The notes under the pieces were generated by a model, which was not told the DNA's origin, did no database searches, and worked only from the letters and a program-made list of their open reading frames with translations. Shown piece by piece: positions 35,407-44,128 of a stretch of 64,000 bases of DNA. The stretch is from the NCBI GenBank assembly GCA_937870825.1, contig CALMZO010000035.1:1-64000 (forward strand), given 5' to 3'. Source of the DNA: an uncultured Chloroflexota bacterium (GTDB lineage Bacteria; Chloroflexota; Anaerolineae; UBA4142; SHND01). The translations under genes and the position numbers were made by a program. Each line of letters begins with the position of its first letter. Position 1 is the first letter of the stretch.

Positions 35407-36276
35407 TTAGATTCGCTCCAATTGATTTTCAATCTCTTGCGCCATCTGTGTGAGAGTATCGGCATGGGCGCGCGGTAATTCTATCGGAAATTTCAATTCG
35501 CGTGCGCCGAGCGTCAATTCCAAAATGGCGGATTGTTCAGTGAGCAAAAGGCGCGCGTCGCGAATGTGCGAACGCACACAGGACTTGGTAATCCAGCCAT
35601 GCGGATAAATTTCCAGCGGCTCGCGCACGACGACGAGATGCTGCGGCATGAGCAGTACCAGTTTTCCTTCGCGTCCGCCTTGCCAAAACCAACGCCGCGG
35701 CGCAGACGGTTCGTGCGCGCACGACACCGCAGTTTCGTTGAACGCCTTTGCTTGTATCTGCATGATAGTTTGCCATTTGTACGGCAAAGGCGCGATTTGA
35801 GATTCCAGATTGGACGCGGTTTCTGAATTCGTATTTTGAACGCGCTCTCGCAAACTTGCGATGAACGGTTTGAGCCAATCCAAACCTACCGCGTTGAAAT
35901 CTATATGGACGATGCGCGTTTCGTTGGCGTGTGCATACGCGAGTTCCAGCCAATCGTGCAGCAGCACCTCGCCAATTTCAAACGTGAGAAGGTCGTCGCG
36001 GGCAATGACCTGAACGCGCGCCTCGCCAGACAATTGTTGCAAAACAAAAAACCGATTCCCTTGCTGCGCCCAGACTTGCGGTGACAAGGATGCCTCATCG
36101 CGCGTCCTGCGCCGCCCCGCGCGCACATATTCGCTCAACGTCAAATCGAAAGGCGGAAAGCGCGCGATGAAATCGAACGCGCCATCGCCACACACTTTTT
36201 CAAGCGCGTGTTGTTCCATTGGTTCGAGTTCTTGTATGCGCTCGACGACGCGCGGGAAACGGTCAAACGCGCACAT
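35407..36276 (-). CDS. Hypothetical protein with PH-like C-terminal domain
   Basis: 289 residues, soluble, first gene after riboswitch 4 and abutting moxR. The second half (REGKLVLLMPQHLVVVREPLE, SHIRDARLLLTEQSAILELTL) is beta-rich and resembles the PH-like region of the 12219-13673 protein, which likewise mixes acidic helices and strands. I recognise no catalytic motif. A role linking the MoxR-DUF58 complex to its target is possible but unproven. Confidence 0.7.
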   Translation of the reverse strand: MCAFDRFPRVVERIQELEPMEQHALEKVCGDGAFDFIARFPPFDLTLSEYVRAGRRRTRDEASLSPQVWAQQGNRFFVLQQLSGEARVQVIARDDLLTFEIGEVLLHDWLELAYAHANETRIVHIDFNAVGLDWLKPFIASLRERVQNTNSETASNLESQIAPLPYKWQTIMQIQAKAFNETAVSCAHEPSAPRRWFWQGGREGKLVLLMPQHLVVVREPLEIYPHGWITKSCVRSHIRDARLLLTEQSAILELTLGARELKFPIELPRAHADTLTQMAQEIENQLERI

Positions 36277-36331
36277 TACATCTCACTCCCTCTTTCATCG
36301 AATCTCGCCCAAGCCATAGACCCAGTAGAAA

Positions 36332-36450
36332 ACAAAAAAGCCCCTACGGACGCACAATCCGTAGAGGCTATCAGTCGCATGGGACGGTTCGTGTGAGCTC
36401 TCGCCAATGAAGCAATGGCGATCCGATCACACAGCGAGCCTCATCGCTGC
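36332..36450 (-). promoter_or_regulatory. Fluoride riboswitch 4 with extended internal arm
   Basis: Minus strand GCAGCGATGAGGCTCGCTG (36450-36432), a roughly 50-base insertion able to fold on itself (ATCGCCATTGC / GCTTCATTGGCGA), then CTGATAGCCTCTACGG (36373-36358) match the aptamer ends. AGCCTCTACGG pairs with CCGTAGGGGCT followed by TTTTTTG, the terminator. The next gene starts 55 bases later and heads a ten-gene minus-strand run to 24683. Confidence 0.9.
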
Positions 36451-36984
36451 ACTATCATTATATTCTACTTTTAATTATACAACGAAACACATCTTCCGCA
36501 CATCTTTTATTTTCGTGAGGAGTTGACTGTACAGCCGTTCTGTTAACGAAAAATGCGATTAGCCTAATACGCGCTCGATTTGCACGACAGCCGAATGTCA
36601 TAGCTCGCTCTTCCCCGTGCGGCGAATACTAACTGACTCAACCTGTGCAAATCATGTTCCAATTGTTTCAAATCAATCCAACATGCCGACGCGGCGGCGT
36701 CCATAGAGCGGGAACAGCCGCGCGCCAGATTTCTTGTACATCTGGCCCAGCAGGGCTAACTCGCGGGCACTAGGGCGAAAGGTCATAGGCTACGCGTCAG
36801 ATTGTATTCTCCATAACGGTTAAGGCGATTACGATTTTGCGACACTTGCTCTGGTGTCAATTCATCTCCGATCCATCAGAACAAACACTGTTCTCATCAA
36901 ATCGCGGTTGCAACAGTGTACGGACCGGAAAGTCTTCGGCGGCCGACAATGCGCCGAGTAACATCAAGCGGCAGCCACCAATAT
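36451..36984. other. Intergenic, no supported gene
   Basis: Nothing convincing is seen. A 37-codon minus-strand frame near 36677-36788 (MTFRPSARELALLGQMYKK) looks like a protein fragment but has no detectable parent here. The sequence probably includes the promoter of the riboswitch 4 operon; no clear -35/-10 pair could be fixed. Confidence 0.4.
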
Positions 36985-37190
36985 TGTCAGGCTGACAATT
37001 TTTTTTTGAGAAGCGACGATTGGGGAGAGAGAATGTCTTTTTTGTGTTTGTCGGGCTGACAAATTCTTTGCCGAGAGCCATCACGGAGAATGTCGTCTTT
37101 CGATTTTGTCAGTCGGACAAATGTCTGCTCAGAGCGAGAGACAAAGAGAGAATGTCGTCTTTGCGAAGAAGAGATAATGTCATGGTTCGA
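36985..37190 (+). repeat. About 60-bp tandem repeat with TTGTC-GACAA palindromes and GAGAATGTCGTCTTT
   Basis: Three units. Each holds a palindrome (ATTGTCAGGCTGACAAT at 36985; TTTGTCGGGCTGACAAAT at 37047; TTTGTCAGTCGGACAAAT at 37106) and the word GAGAGAATGTCGTCTTT or a variant (37025, 37086, 37146). The second word is the same as in the array at 5316-5788, so related repeats flank the fluoride gene region. Confidence 0.65.
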
Positions 37191-37359
37191 CGGCACCAAT
37201 AATGTGACCGAGCAAGTGATTGGGCAGTGTGTGAAAGAACGCTATCGCACGATACGCGGCTACAAGCGCAACGCCTCGATCCTCAACGTGAGCAGTCTGA
37301 TTGGCTGGCTGCGCATGCACGGCCCCGATTACAATCTGGGCGAAGTGGTCACCGCGTGA
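37177..37359 (+). pseudogene. Probable C-terminal transposase remnant
   Basis: 60 residues: FDGTNNVTEQVIGQCVKERY followed by RTIRGYKRNASILNVSSLIGWL. The N-N-x-x-E followed by a basic KERYRTxRGYKR and a hydrophobic tail is the usual end of a DDE transposase catalytic core, where the Glu completes the triad. The rest of the gene and the inverted repeats are missing, so this is a relic. Family not assigned. 37360-37760 holds no supported gene. Confidence 0.45.
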
Positions 37360-37760
37360 AAGCAAAATCGATCAAGATGAGTGGCACTCATTCTCCAATC
37401 TCTGAATGGTCACATTGAACATGCATTTCGACGTTTTCTTCGCAAGAAGGTCTCAGCCGCCGAGTCCTCAGAGAGCGTTCGCTGACGGGCGCGGTAAGTT
37501 GAATTTTAATCGTTCTGCTAATTGGACAATCAGTCTCGGTGATGGAATAGAATAGAATTCTTCATGCTTTTAGTTCGACGGACAAAACGCGGTAAGTTTT
37601 GCCGTCAATTGTCGATATCTGAGAAAAGCCAATTTCACCATAAATCGAACGCTTTGATACTAGATCGTCGGATGTACAAGAACGGTCAAGGTTCGAGTGT
37701 ATACTCGGCTTGTGCGCCTAATGACAACTGTGTCTATCGCGCACCTTTCTCTTGGGTTCC

Positions 37761-38186
37761 ATGCCTCAATTCTCAGCACTCAATGCGACACGTCAGACCA
37801 TAATCGCTGCTTGCGTCGCTCTCGCGGATACTCCAAACGCGCGCCGCGTCGGTCTATTAAAGCATGAGCGGCTTGAATTGGGACAAGGACTGTTCATACC
37901 CGGGCGAAGTTGGCTTCCCTTAATGGCAATCCACACATTCGGAATGAAATTTACGATTGACGTCATTTTTTTTGATAATAATCACCACGTATTGAGGCTG
38001 GGCACGATTCATCCCAATCGGATTGTTTGGGCACGTGGAGCGCGCGGAGTATTGGAGTTGGCTCAGGGTGCTATTGCCGGTTCTCAAACTCGGCTCGGCG
38101 ATAAAATCGAACTGATTGAGCCACAAATTTCAAACCAAGGCGGAGGGAATAAAACAGAAGATTCGCCAATTCCGAGTATAATCTGA
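37761..38186 (+). CDS. DUF192 protein
   Basis: 141 residues from the ATG at 37761. Core of the DUF192 (COG1430) fold: RRVGLLKHERLELGQGLFIP, FGMKFTIDVIFFDNNHHVLR, IHPNRIVWARGARGVLELAQG. Many members are secreted; this one has no signal peptide. Function unknown. No clear ribosome site, and no operon partner on either side. Confidence 0.85.
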   Translation: MPQFSALNATRQTIIAACVALADTPNARRVGLLKHERLELGQGLFIPGRSWLPLMAIHTFGMKFTIDVIFFDNNHHVLRLGTIHPNRIVWARGARGVLELAQGAIAGSQTRLGDKIELIEPQISNQGGGNKTEDSPIPSII

Positions 38187-38436
38187 GACCAAAGAGCGTA
38201 AGAGGTCTGTGCAATTCTGGGTACTGAGATGCGACCTTATCGTTTCAGTCCACATGTAACAACGCGAAGGTAAGAAAAGTCGCGCCAGAATCCGCATCGT
38301 ACTATTTCCGAATTGACGTTGCCCGTCATACATTGATCATCCTTCAAGATAACCTTCGTTGTTCCTCGCCCCAACTCGCTATTAACTCTTGTTCGGATCG
38401 GCAACGCACAGACCCCTCACCACGCGCGTAGAGAGC

Positions 38437-39546
38437 ATGTCTGATCAATCGCGTAATATTAACGCGGAAAAGGTTTCCAGCAGCCCAAGCCCAGAGCACC
38501 CATTCAACGAGCCAAGTACCAACGGCAATCACACTCCCCTGCTCCCGTTGGGCAGTTCGCTGCCTCTTGAAATTTCGGAAGAGTTTGCCGATCTCTGTGT
38601 GCAGATGTGCACAACCCCGCGTCCTGATGTGTTAATTGCACTCCGCCAACTGCAACGCGTTCTGCAAGTTCTGCCTTTTTCCGTAATTTTGGAGGATTCA
38701 ACCTTTCTGAACCTGCACAGTTTGTTGGAGATCGCCGTCGATACACAACCCGTACCACCGCGTCTCCGCAGCTTTGCATTCGGAGTGGCTTTTGTTCAAT
38801 CAGTCAACGCCTCGTCGTCAACATCGGACAACGCGTCCCTCGAACGGCTAAAGAAACCAGAGCGCTTTTCGGAAGCGCAAAGTGAGCTCCTCACGTACTT
38901 TCTCCTTGAACCGCGTCGTCCGCGTACGAACGAACAAATCGCTGAAGCGCTGTGGCCCGCCAAAGATTCCGTGCGCGCACAGCAAGCTTTCCACACCGCG
39001 CGACATCGGCTGCATGATTTCGCTGGTGAAGAGGTGATTCTGATCATGAAACGCGGGCAGTATCTATTGAATCCTAATTTGCCGATCTGGTTTGACGTTG
39101 CCGAATTCGAGACTTTGTGTACTCGCGCACAGAGCGCTCTCAATCCTCCGCTGCGTACCAAACTATTGGAGTGCGCGGTGGATTTGTATCGCGGCGACTT
39201 TTTAGAGAAAAATTACAAGGACTGGACCGCATCGATTCGGACGCGTCTTCGGATGAAATATCTTGCCGCATTGCTGCAACTCGGACAATTGTACGAAAAA
39301 GAAAATGCGGCACAGGCGATTGGCTGCTATGAAAAGTTATTGCGCGCGGATCCGCTCAATGAAGACGCGTATTATCACTTGATCGCATTGCATTCCGCGC
39401 GCGGCGATCGCATTGCTGCCCAACGCACTTGGTTATTGTGTTGGGAAAGCTTCAAGCAAGACCTGGGGGCCGAGCCCAGCCCTACATTCATTGAAAGAGT
39501 TCAACCCTATCTGGCAGAGATTGGCTCTCTGACTTCTGCCGATTAG
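38437..39546 (+). CDS. BTAD-domain transcriptional regulator (SARP-like)
   Basis: 369 residues. After a Ser/Pro-rich start and a helical region comes a winged-helix segment (SEAQSELLTYFLLEPRRPRT, EQIAEALWPAKDSVRAQQAF, FHTARHRLHDF) and then the bacterial transcriptional activation domain with TPR-like helices (LYRGDFLEKNYKDWTASIR, ALLQLGQLYEKENAAQAIGC, LRADPLNEDAYYHLIALHSA). Typical of stand-alone SARP/AfsR-type activators of Chloroflexota. Ten bases upstream of the SSB-like gene, so possibly cotranscribed with it. Confidence 0.85.
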   Translation: MSDQSRNINAEKVSSSPSPEHPFNEPSTNGNHTPLLPLGSSLPLEISEEFADLCVQMCTTPRPDVLIALRQLQRVLQVLPFSVILEDSTFLNLHSLLEIAVDTQPVPPRLRSFAFGVAFVQSVNASSSTSDNASLERLKKPERFSEAQSELLTYFLLEPRRPRTNEQIAEALWPAKDSVRAQQAFHTARHRLHDFAGEEVILIMKRGQYLLNPNLPIWFDVAEFETLCTRAQSALNPPLRTKLLECAVDLYRGDFLEKNYKDWTASIRTRLRMKYLAALLQLGQLYEKENAAQAIGCYEKLLRADPLNEDAYYHLIALHSARGDRIAAQRTWLLCWESFKQDLGAEPSPTFIERVQPYLAEIGSLTSAD

Positions 39547-39555
39547 AGTGCCGGT

Positions 39556-39870
39556 ATGATCTGCAAATTTTTTGTCGTTGGCACTGTTCACCAAGCCCCA
39601 AAGCGCGTGGATGAACGGAGTATTGTTTTTCGTGTCATCGCGCGAGTCGGGACATTCGAACCGCGCAAGATTATTGTCACCGTAACCGCCCACGACGATT
39701 TAGCGAAGCGGTTTGCTGATCTCAAACGGGGCGCTCAGGTGATTGTCGATGGAGAACCCAGAACCACGCGCGAAGGCAACCCCTACGTTCATACCTATTC
39801 CGATGGACAGACTTATGCCTTGTATGAAATCACCGCGAGAAAGATTCAACAGATCAAATCGCTTGCCTAA
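39556..39870 (+). CDS. SSB-like OB-fold protein (1)
   Basis: 104 residues with the strand order of single-stranded-DNA-binding proteins: VVGTVHQAPKRVD, IVFRVIAR, HDDLAKRFADLKRGAQVIVDGEPRTTREGNPY (the G-x-x-V-x-V-x-G turn), ALYEITARKI. The acidic C-terminal tip of housekeeping SSB is absent, so it is more likely an accessory or plasmid-type SSB/PriB-like protein. A second OB-fold gene follows at 40464. Confidence 0.6.
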   Translation: MICKFFVVGTVHQAPKRVDERSIVFRVIARVGTFEPRKIIVTVTAHDDLAKRFADLKRGAQVIVDGEPRTTREGNPYVHTYSDGQTYALYEITARKIQQIKSLA

Positions 39871-40363
39871 CCTCTGGATGAATGAGCGCGCGGCGGAACA
39901 GCGATGCGAACGCTTGCGTATTGAGATTCATTCAAGAATGAACCAACCTACAAACTGTACACTCTGCAAATGTGATAACGAACCTCTCACGGCCGATAGA
40001 TTCGATCAAGATTCATTGGTGTCTCATCGTGCTCCGTCTTCTCGCGCTCGACTCAACTTGCAAGGGCATGCAGTTCGAATGGCGCGTGGGCTATCTCACG
40101 CAGCCACCGTTCAAGGTGAAGCGAATCTTTTTGCCGTTCATCGTACGGTGAGGACTATTTCTTCTCGCGAGCAACGGGCTGTACAGTTTCTCCTTTGCCC
40201 ACCGGTTTCCGTGAAATCGCCATTTGTTTTCCCCAACCTTTTTCCCCCGCTTGACTTGGCGCTGAGGATATCCGTTGCACTGCGCGCATCGATCGCGCTG
40301 CCAATGTGTGGACGCGAGATGTCCGCGCCGCTCTCACTTCACATCTCACTGTACGGTTGAACC
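39871..40363 (+). other. Intergenic stretch, no supported gene
   Basis: About 490 bases with broken short frames in all phases and no motif that I recognise. Some frames look weakly protein-like (for example around 40040-40140), consistent with a decayed gene, but no parent can be named. Confidence 0.4.
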
Positions 40364-40364
40364 A

Positions 40365-40408
40365 TGACTGCTTTTGTACGTTCATTGTACGCCGTACAAA
40401 AACAGTCA
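40365..40408. promoter_or_regulatory. Inverted repeat around GTAC-GTAC core, possible operator
   Basis: TGACTGCTTTTGTAC (40365-40379) and GTACAAAAACAGTCA (40394-40408) are complementary at 14 of 15 positions. The right half GTACGCCGTACAAAA also forms a small palindrome. A closely similar palindrome with GTACGGCGTACAAAA stands before the gene at 50734-51324. Confidence 0.5.
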
Positions 40409-40463
40409 CACTCTCGTCGTAAGATGGAAAAATAAACCTGTTTCAACGGGAAGGAAAACCCGC

Positions 40464-40820
40464 GTGCCAACCAAAATCTTTACGGTCGGGCATATTGTAG
40501 ACATTGCTACAGTGCACGTTCCGCATCAGGGCAAGACCACCTTTGTCGATATTGTCGAGGACGAAAACAAACATGTACTGTACCGCTACCGCTATCACGC
40601 GACCAAGTTTCACAAATACGCCCAACGCGTCGAACGCGGAACTTTGGTCGTCGTCGAAGGCACGGTCGCCAAAGACACGCTATTGAAACCGCCGGATACG
40701 CAGCGTTCCACCATTTTAGTTGACGGAGAATCATTCCGAGTTTTGCAGCGCCTACCATCGCAAGAAATCTCGCTTGATGAGCAACTTCCAGCGTGGACAA
40801 TTGGGGATGACAACGAATAA
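40464..40820 (+). CDS. SSB-like OB-fold protein (2)
   Basis: 118 residues from a GTG with AAGGAAAA upstream; an upstream TTG at 40374 is unlikely because it lies in the palindrome. VGHIVDIATVHVPHQGKTTFVD, YRYHATKFHKYAQRVERGTLVVVEG and TVAKDTL show the OB pattern (paired strands, then a G-T-x-V-x-V-x-G turn) of SSB-type proteins, with an acidic tail (IGDDNE) like the SSB C-terminal tip. Ten bases before the next gene. Confidence 0.55.
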   Translation: MPTKIFTVGHIVDIATVHVPHQGKTTFVDIVEDENKHVLYRYRYHATKFHKYAQRVERGTLVVVEGTVAKDTLLKPPDTQRSTILVDGESFRVLQRLPSQEISLDEQLPAWTIGDDNE

Positions 40821-40829
40821 CAGAATTTC

Positions 40830-41354
40830 ATGCGGAAAGATCTGTATATCTCCCGTCAAGCGATGATTCAAACGTACGGCTTTTCTGCCAACCTCGTTTC
40901 GGAGTTGGGTCAGCCCGATTTTGTGAAAGCGAACGCGCAGTGGGGCTATACCTATTATTACGACCTCGAGCGCGTCGAACGGTTTGCGGAAGAACATGCG
41001 ACGCGCATTCAGCGCATTCTCGCCTTGCGCCCGCGTCGGCAAACCAGCGCGCGTCGCAGGGTTCAGCGGCAACGTCAAGAAACGATCGAATGGAGTCAAA
41101 CGGCGGCGCTGCATCTTGATCCAATTCCACCTTCGGCTTTCTCCGCGGCGCGACGCTATTTTGGACCCGAAGCGTTGACGCGCGAGCGGCTTTTGTTATA
41201 CCTGCGTTTGAGCTGCACTAATTATCTCGAAACCCTTCAATTGGCGGCACGACGTCTGGGCGCTGCAGAGGCGCGTTGGATTCTCCGCGAGCGCGCCAAT
41301 CAATTTATCGAGGCAACGCTGCGTGAGCAAGGCATCAATCTCACTGACGTGTGA
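40830..41354 (+). CDS. Hypothetical basic protein
   Basis: 174 residues. The first 45 (MRKDLYISRQAMIQTYGFSA, YYYDLERVERFAEEH) resemble a helix-turn-helix of the MerR/excisionase type. A very basic stretch (LRPRRQTSARRRVQRQRQE) and a helical C-terminus follow. Presumably nucleic-acid binding. Probably cotranscribed with the preceding OB-fold gene. Not recognised further. Confidence 0.6.
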   Translation: MRKDLYISRQAMIQTYGFSANLVSELGQPDFVKANAQWGYTYYYDLERVERFAEEHATRIQRILALRPRRQTSARRRVQRQRQETIEWSQTAALHLDPIPPSAFSAARRYFGPEALTRERLLLYLRLSCTNYLETLQLAARRLGAAEARWILRERANQFIEATLREQGINLTDV

Positions 41355-41441
41355 GCGCAGCAAGAGGGTTGACTGCCTTTTAATTCGCCGCAGCCAAGTA
41401 GCAACCGAATAGGAATCACCGGACTGTGGTCATTGTCCCGC

Positions 41442-41471
41442 TTGACAAAATGGCTCTTGCTTCGCTATAGT
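41442..41471 (+). promoter_or_regulatory. Sigma-70-type promoter and operator of the toxin-antitoxin pair
   Basis: TTGACA (41442-41447), an 18-base spacer and TATAGT (41466-41471). Just after it, TAGCC-ACAAGA-GGCTA and a further GGGCTA form an inverted repeat plus direct copy, the layout of antitoxin autoregulation sites. A strong ribosome site (GAGGAGGAGA) precedes the ATG at 41522. Confidence 0.65.
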
Positions 41472-41521
41472 AGCCACAAGAGGCTATATAGGGCTACAAG
41501 AAGATTGAGGAGGAGAGTGTT

Positions 41522-41869
41522 ATGAAACACAGAACGCCTGTCCGTATTGTGGGAGCACGCGAAGCCAAGAACAATTTTGGCGAGATACTTCGTCGCGTCT
41601 ACGAAGATGATGAGACGCAAATCATCGCGCGTTCGGGCATGCCCGTCGCGGCAATTATCTCGATTAGCGAGTTGGAACGCTTCTATCCAGAAAAGATGCG
41701 GGCGGTGCCAAACGCGAAAACGAGCGCCAAGAATCAACGCGCGTGGCGAAATATGATGAGCGCACTGGCGGACATGCAAAAGGGTGGAGAGAAGTTTAGT
41801 GAAGAAGAGGTCGAGCAAGATGTTCAAAGGGCAGTCCAAGAAGTGAGACATCGCAAGGGCAAAAAATGA
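41522..41869 (+). CDS. Phd/YefM-type antitoxin
   Basis: 115 residues. The N-terminus has the Phd/YefM fold: VRIVGAREAKNNFGEILRRV, TQIIARSGMPVAAIISISEL. It binds DNA and neutralises its toxin through the charged C-terminal tail (GEKFSEEEVEQDVQRAVQEV). The stop overlaps the toxin start (ATGA), the normal type II arrangement. Confidence 0.88.
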   Translation: MKHRTPVRIVGAREAKNNFGEILRRVYEDDETQIIARSGMPVAAIISISELERFYPEKMRAVPNAKTSAKNQRAWRNMMSALADMQKGGEKFSEEEVEQDVQRAVQEVRHRKGKK

Positions 41870-42300
41870 TGCGAGCCGTCTTGGATACCAATGTCTTTAT
41901 CAGCGCGGCGATCAAGCCGGAGGGCAACTGCGCGCAAATTTTCTCGCAGGGGGAAGCGGGAAAGTTCGCGCCGCTGGTCTCGCAATTTATTTTGGAGGAG
42001 ATCGCCGACGTCCTTGCTCGACCCCACATTCAAAAAAAGTATCGCGCGCAAGTAACAGCCAACAAACGCGAGCATTATCTCGAGGCGATCCCGCAAGTGG
42101 CGGAAGTTGTACAGGTCACGACGAGCGTGACAGAGGTTGAAAAAGACCCCAAAGACAATCCCATTCTGGCATGCGGTGTGGATGGTCAGGCGGATTATAT
42201 AGTCACCGGCGATCCACATTTGATTGCATTGGGCACGTTTCGGGGAATTCGAATCGTAACGCCTGCACAGTTTTTGGAGGTCTTGAAACAAGAACCGTAA
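41866..42300 (+). CDS. PIN-domain toxin
   Basis: 144 residues, PIN/COG1569 family. Acidic metal-binding residues are visible: MRAVLDTNVFIS (Asp), VSQFILEEIADVL (Glu), DPKDNPILACGVDGQADYIV (Asp, Asp) and TGDPHLIAL (Asp). Such toxins are Mg/Mn ribonucleases. Translationally coupled to the Phd-like antitoxin. Confidence 0.9.
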   Translation: MMRAVLDTNVFISAAIKPEGNCAQIFSQGEAGKFAPLVSQFILEEIADVLARPHIQKKYRAQVTANKREHYLEAIPQVAEVVQVTTSVTEVEKDPKDNPILACGVDGQADYIVTGDPHLIALGTFRGIRIVTPAQFLEVLKQEP

Positions 42301-42398
42301 CTTTGCGCTAGCGAAATTGTGCGCTCCGTTCATGCCCTGATAACCCGTTGAGTGACACTTCTGCGACGGATCACGATCCGATGCTGAAAGAGAGAATC

Positions 42399-42824
42399 AT
42401 GTTTAATAGGAAGAAAGCAACACGCAAAGACAACCTCGACCCCGTATTGCAGCCAGACTCCGCAGAGACGTTTGGACAATACATTCGCCGCCTCCGCCTG
42501 ATACGAGGTATCAAACTATCCGACTTTTCGCGTGCGACCGCCCGCTTCGGCGCACAAGTGAGTCAAATCGAGCTATCGCATATTGAACTCGGGTTGGTTG
42601 CGTACCCATCAATTGAACACTTGACAAGTCTTGCCAAGGGCTTGGACATTCCGCCGCAATGGCTCATCGAGAAAAGTGAAATGAGCGCGTTGGCACTTAA
42701 GCAGGCTGCCCAACCCTATCCTCATGACGTCGCACGGCAAGTGACCTATGATCCCGATACGCGAAGGATGATATTATCGATGATTGAGGAAATACTACGT
42801 AGACGCGAGATCGAGAAGAGCTGA
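42399..42824 (+). CDS. XRE-family transcriptional regulator
   Basis: 141 residues from the ATG at 42399 (an ATG at 42381 is also possible). HTH_3 domain: FGQYIRRLRLIRGIKLSDFS, VSQIELSHIELGLVAYPSIE, LTSLAKGLDIPPQWLIE. The long C-terminal part has a helical tail ending in REIEKS. It resembles the two XRE proteins at 46737 and 47449 in using an extended Q-Y-I-R-R-L-R start. Confidence 0.8.
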   Translation: MFNRKKATRKDNLDPVLQPDSAETFGQYIRRLRLIRGIKLSDFSRATARFGAQVSQIELSHIELGLVAYPSIEHLTSLAKGLDIPPQWLIEKSEMSALALKQAAQPYPHDVARQVTYDPDTRRMILSMIEEILRRREIEKS

Positions 42825-42898
42825 AAGCAAGAATGAGAAACGTGCATCCTCCGCGCCGATTGCGCCTTGGCTGCGGCACAGCTTCCGTTTGAATACCA

Positions 42899-43249
42899 TT
42901 ATTTGTCGGGAAGGTGATTCACGCGCCGTAGGGAATGGTCTTGAATCGAATAGCCCGATTTGAGCAAGAGTATCTGAAAAAAAGTTCGCCGCGTGGGCGG
43001 AGCAAACGGATCGGCAGTGTCCTCGAGACCCAATTCTTCTGCGACCTCAAATTCATTTTTCCCTTCTGCTAACGCTGCGCGCACATATTTTACAAATTTA
43101 AGCCGATCGCGTTCCCGAATCCAATTCAGGCAAACGATACAATAGCGCGTCCCAAGATGATTCACGAAGCGTAATATTTCTGGATTTGCGATCCAATAGT
43201 CCTCTTGGTGCATGCACGCGAGAGACGCAGAGACGTTCTTTTGCGCCAT
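42899..43249 (-). CDS. Hypothetical protein downstream of PIG-L deacetylase
   Basis: 116 residues from the ATG at 43249. Cys/His-containing N-terminal half (LACMHQEDYWIANPEILRF, RYCIVCLNWIRERDRLK) might bind zinc; the second half has a helical AALAEGKNEFEVAEELGLED segment like a degenerate HTH. Family unknown. It follows the PIG-L gene by 8 bases, so it likely shares its transcript. Confidence 0.55.
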   Translation of the reverse strand: MAQKNVSASLACMHQEDYWIANPEILRFVNHLGTRYCIVCLNWIRERDRLKFVKYVRAALAEGKNEFEVAEELGLEDTADPFAPPTRRTFFQILLLKSGYSIQDHSLRRVNHLPDK

Positions 43250-43257
43250 ACAAAAAA

Positions 43258-44100
43258 TCAGATGCCTGCGAATAGATCGCGTTCCGAACGCGTGGATACG
43301 ACAGCAGAATACGCGCGCACAAAGGTCTCGGTCCGCATCACATAATCCCACACGGGCGTTGGGGTTTGGTGGACCGGCGCGTCAGGTCCCGACTGACTCG
43401 CGTGGCACAGCAGCGCTTCGCGTTTGATTTGCACATAAGCGCTGACGTCGAGCTGCGTCGTGATCGCACTATTCGGCGGTGTGTTATCTAGTAAGGTTTG
43501 TAAAAACTCTGGAACCGATTGACCGATGAGCCGCAAGAAAATCACAAAGAGCTGCACCCAGACGCGCCGCCAGACCGGATAATACAATTTGAGCGGTGTC
43601 CACGGCGATAAACCATTTTGCAATTGCTCTGGAAACGCATTCGCATCGCCCGCGAGAAAAAATGCCGTCAGCGCCGCACGATGGACCCGCAGGTGATCCG
43701 GATGGGAATACACACCTGTGGGATCAAAAGTGACAATCACTTGTGGTTTGTACAGTCGAATCAGTTCGGCGATTTTTGCGCTCACGCCCAATAGGTCGGC
43801 GCAGTGCAGACTGCGCGGATAATTGTTGGCGGCGGTGCCTACCATGCCCGAATCTCGATAATCGAGAAAGTGCAAATGGTGTATCCCCAATTTCGTAGTC
43901 GCGCATCGCATCTCCTCCTCACGAACTGCGCCGAGCGTCTCCGATGTAGCATTGATGCCGGGCGCAATTTCGCCCTCTTCGCCGCGTGTTGCAATCACGA
44001 GCGTCGTTTCGACGCCCGATGCTGCATAGTTGGCAAATGTGCCAGAAACCAACTGTTCATCGTCCGGATGCGCGAAAATTGCCATTAGTGATTTTTGCAT
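43258..44100 (-). CDS. PIG-L/LmbE-family deacetylase
   Basis: 280 residues. Zinc-binding motif AHPDDE (near 10-15) and the second ligand YSHPDHLRVHRA (about 150-160) define the LmbE/MshB/PIG-L fold; LVIATRGEEGE and HHLHFLDYRDSGM are typical. Members remove acetyl groups from N-acetylglucosamine conjugates. It closes a minus-strand cluster starting with XRE and ImmA/IrrE genes; its substrate is unknown. Confidence 0.9.
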   Translation of the reverse strand: MQKSLMAIFAHPDDEQLVSGTFANYAASGVETTLVIATRGEEGEIAPGINATSETLGAVREEEMRCATTKLGIHHLHFLDYRDSGMVGTAANNYPRSLHCADLLGVSAKIAELIRLYKPQVIVTFDPTGVYSHPDHLRVHRAALTAFFLAGDANAFPEQLQNGLSPWTPLKLYYPVWRRVWVQLFVIFLRLIGQSVPEFLQTLLDNTPPNSAITTQLDVSAYVQIKREALLCHASQSGPDAPVHQTPTPVWDYVMRTETFVRAYSAVVSTRSERDLFAGI

Positions 44101-44128
44101 TTTACCGTCTCACGGTTCCTTTCAAGAT

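Noticed and set aside
36985-37190. CRISPR array
   Set aside because: Regular 60-bp spacing is due to tandem duplication: the spaces between palindromes are similar to one another, and there are no cas genes.
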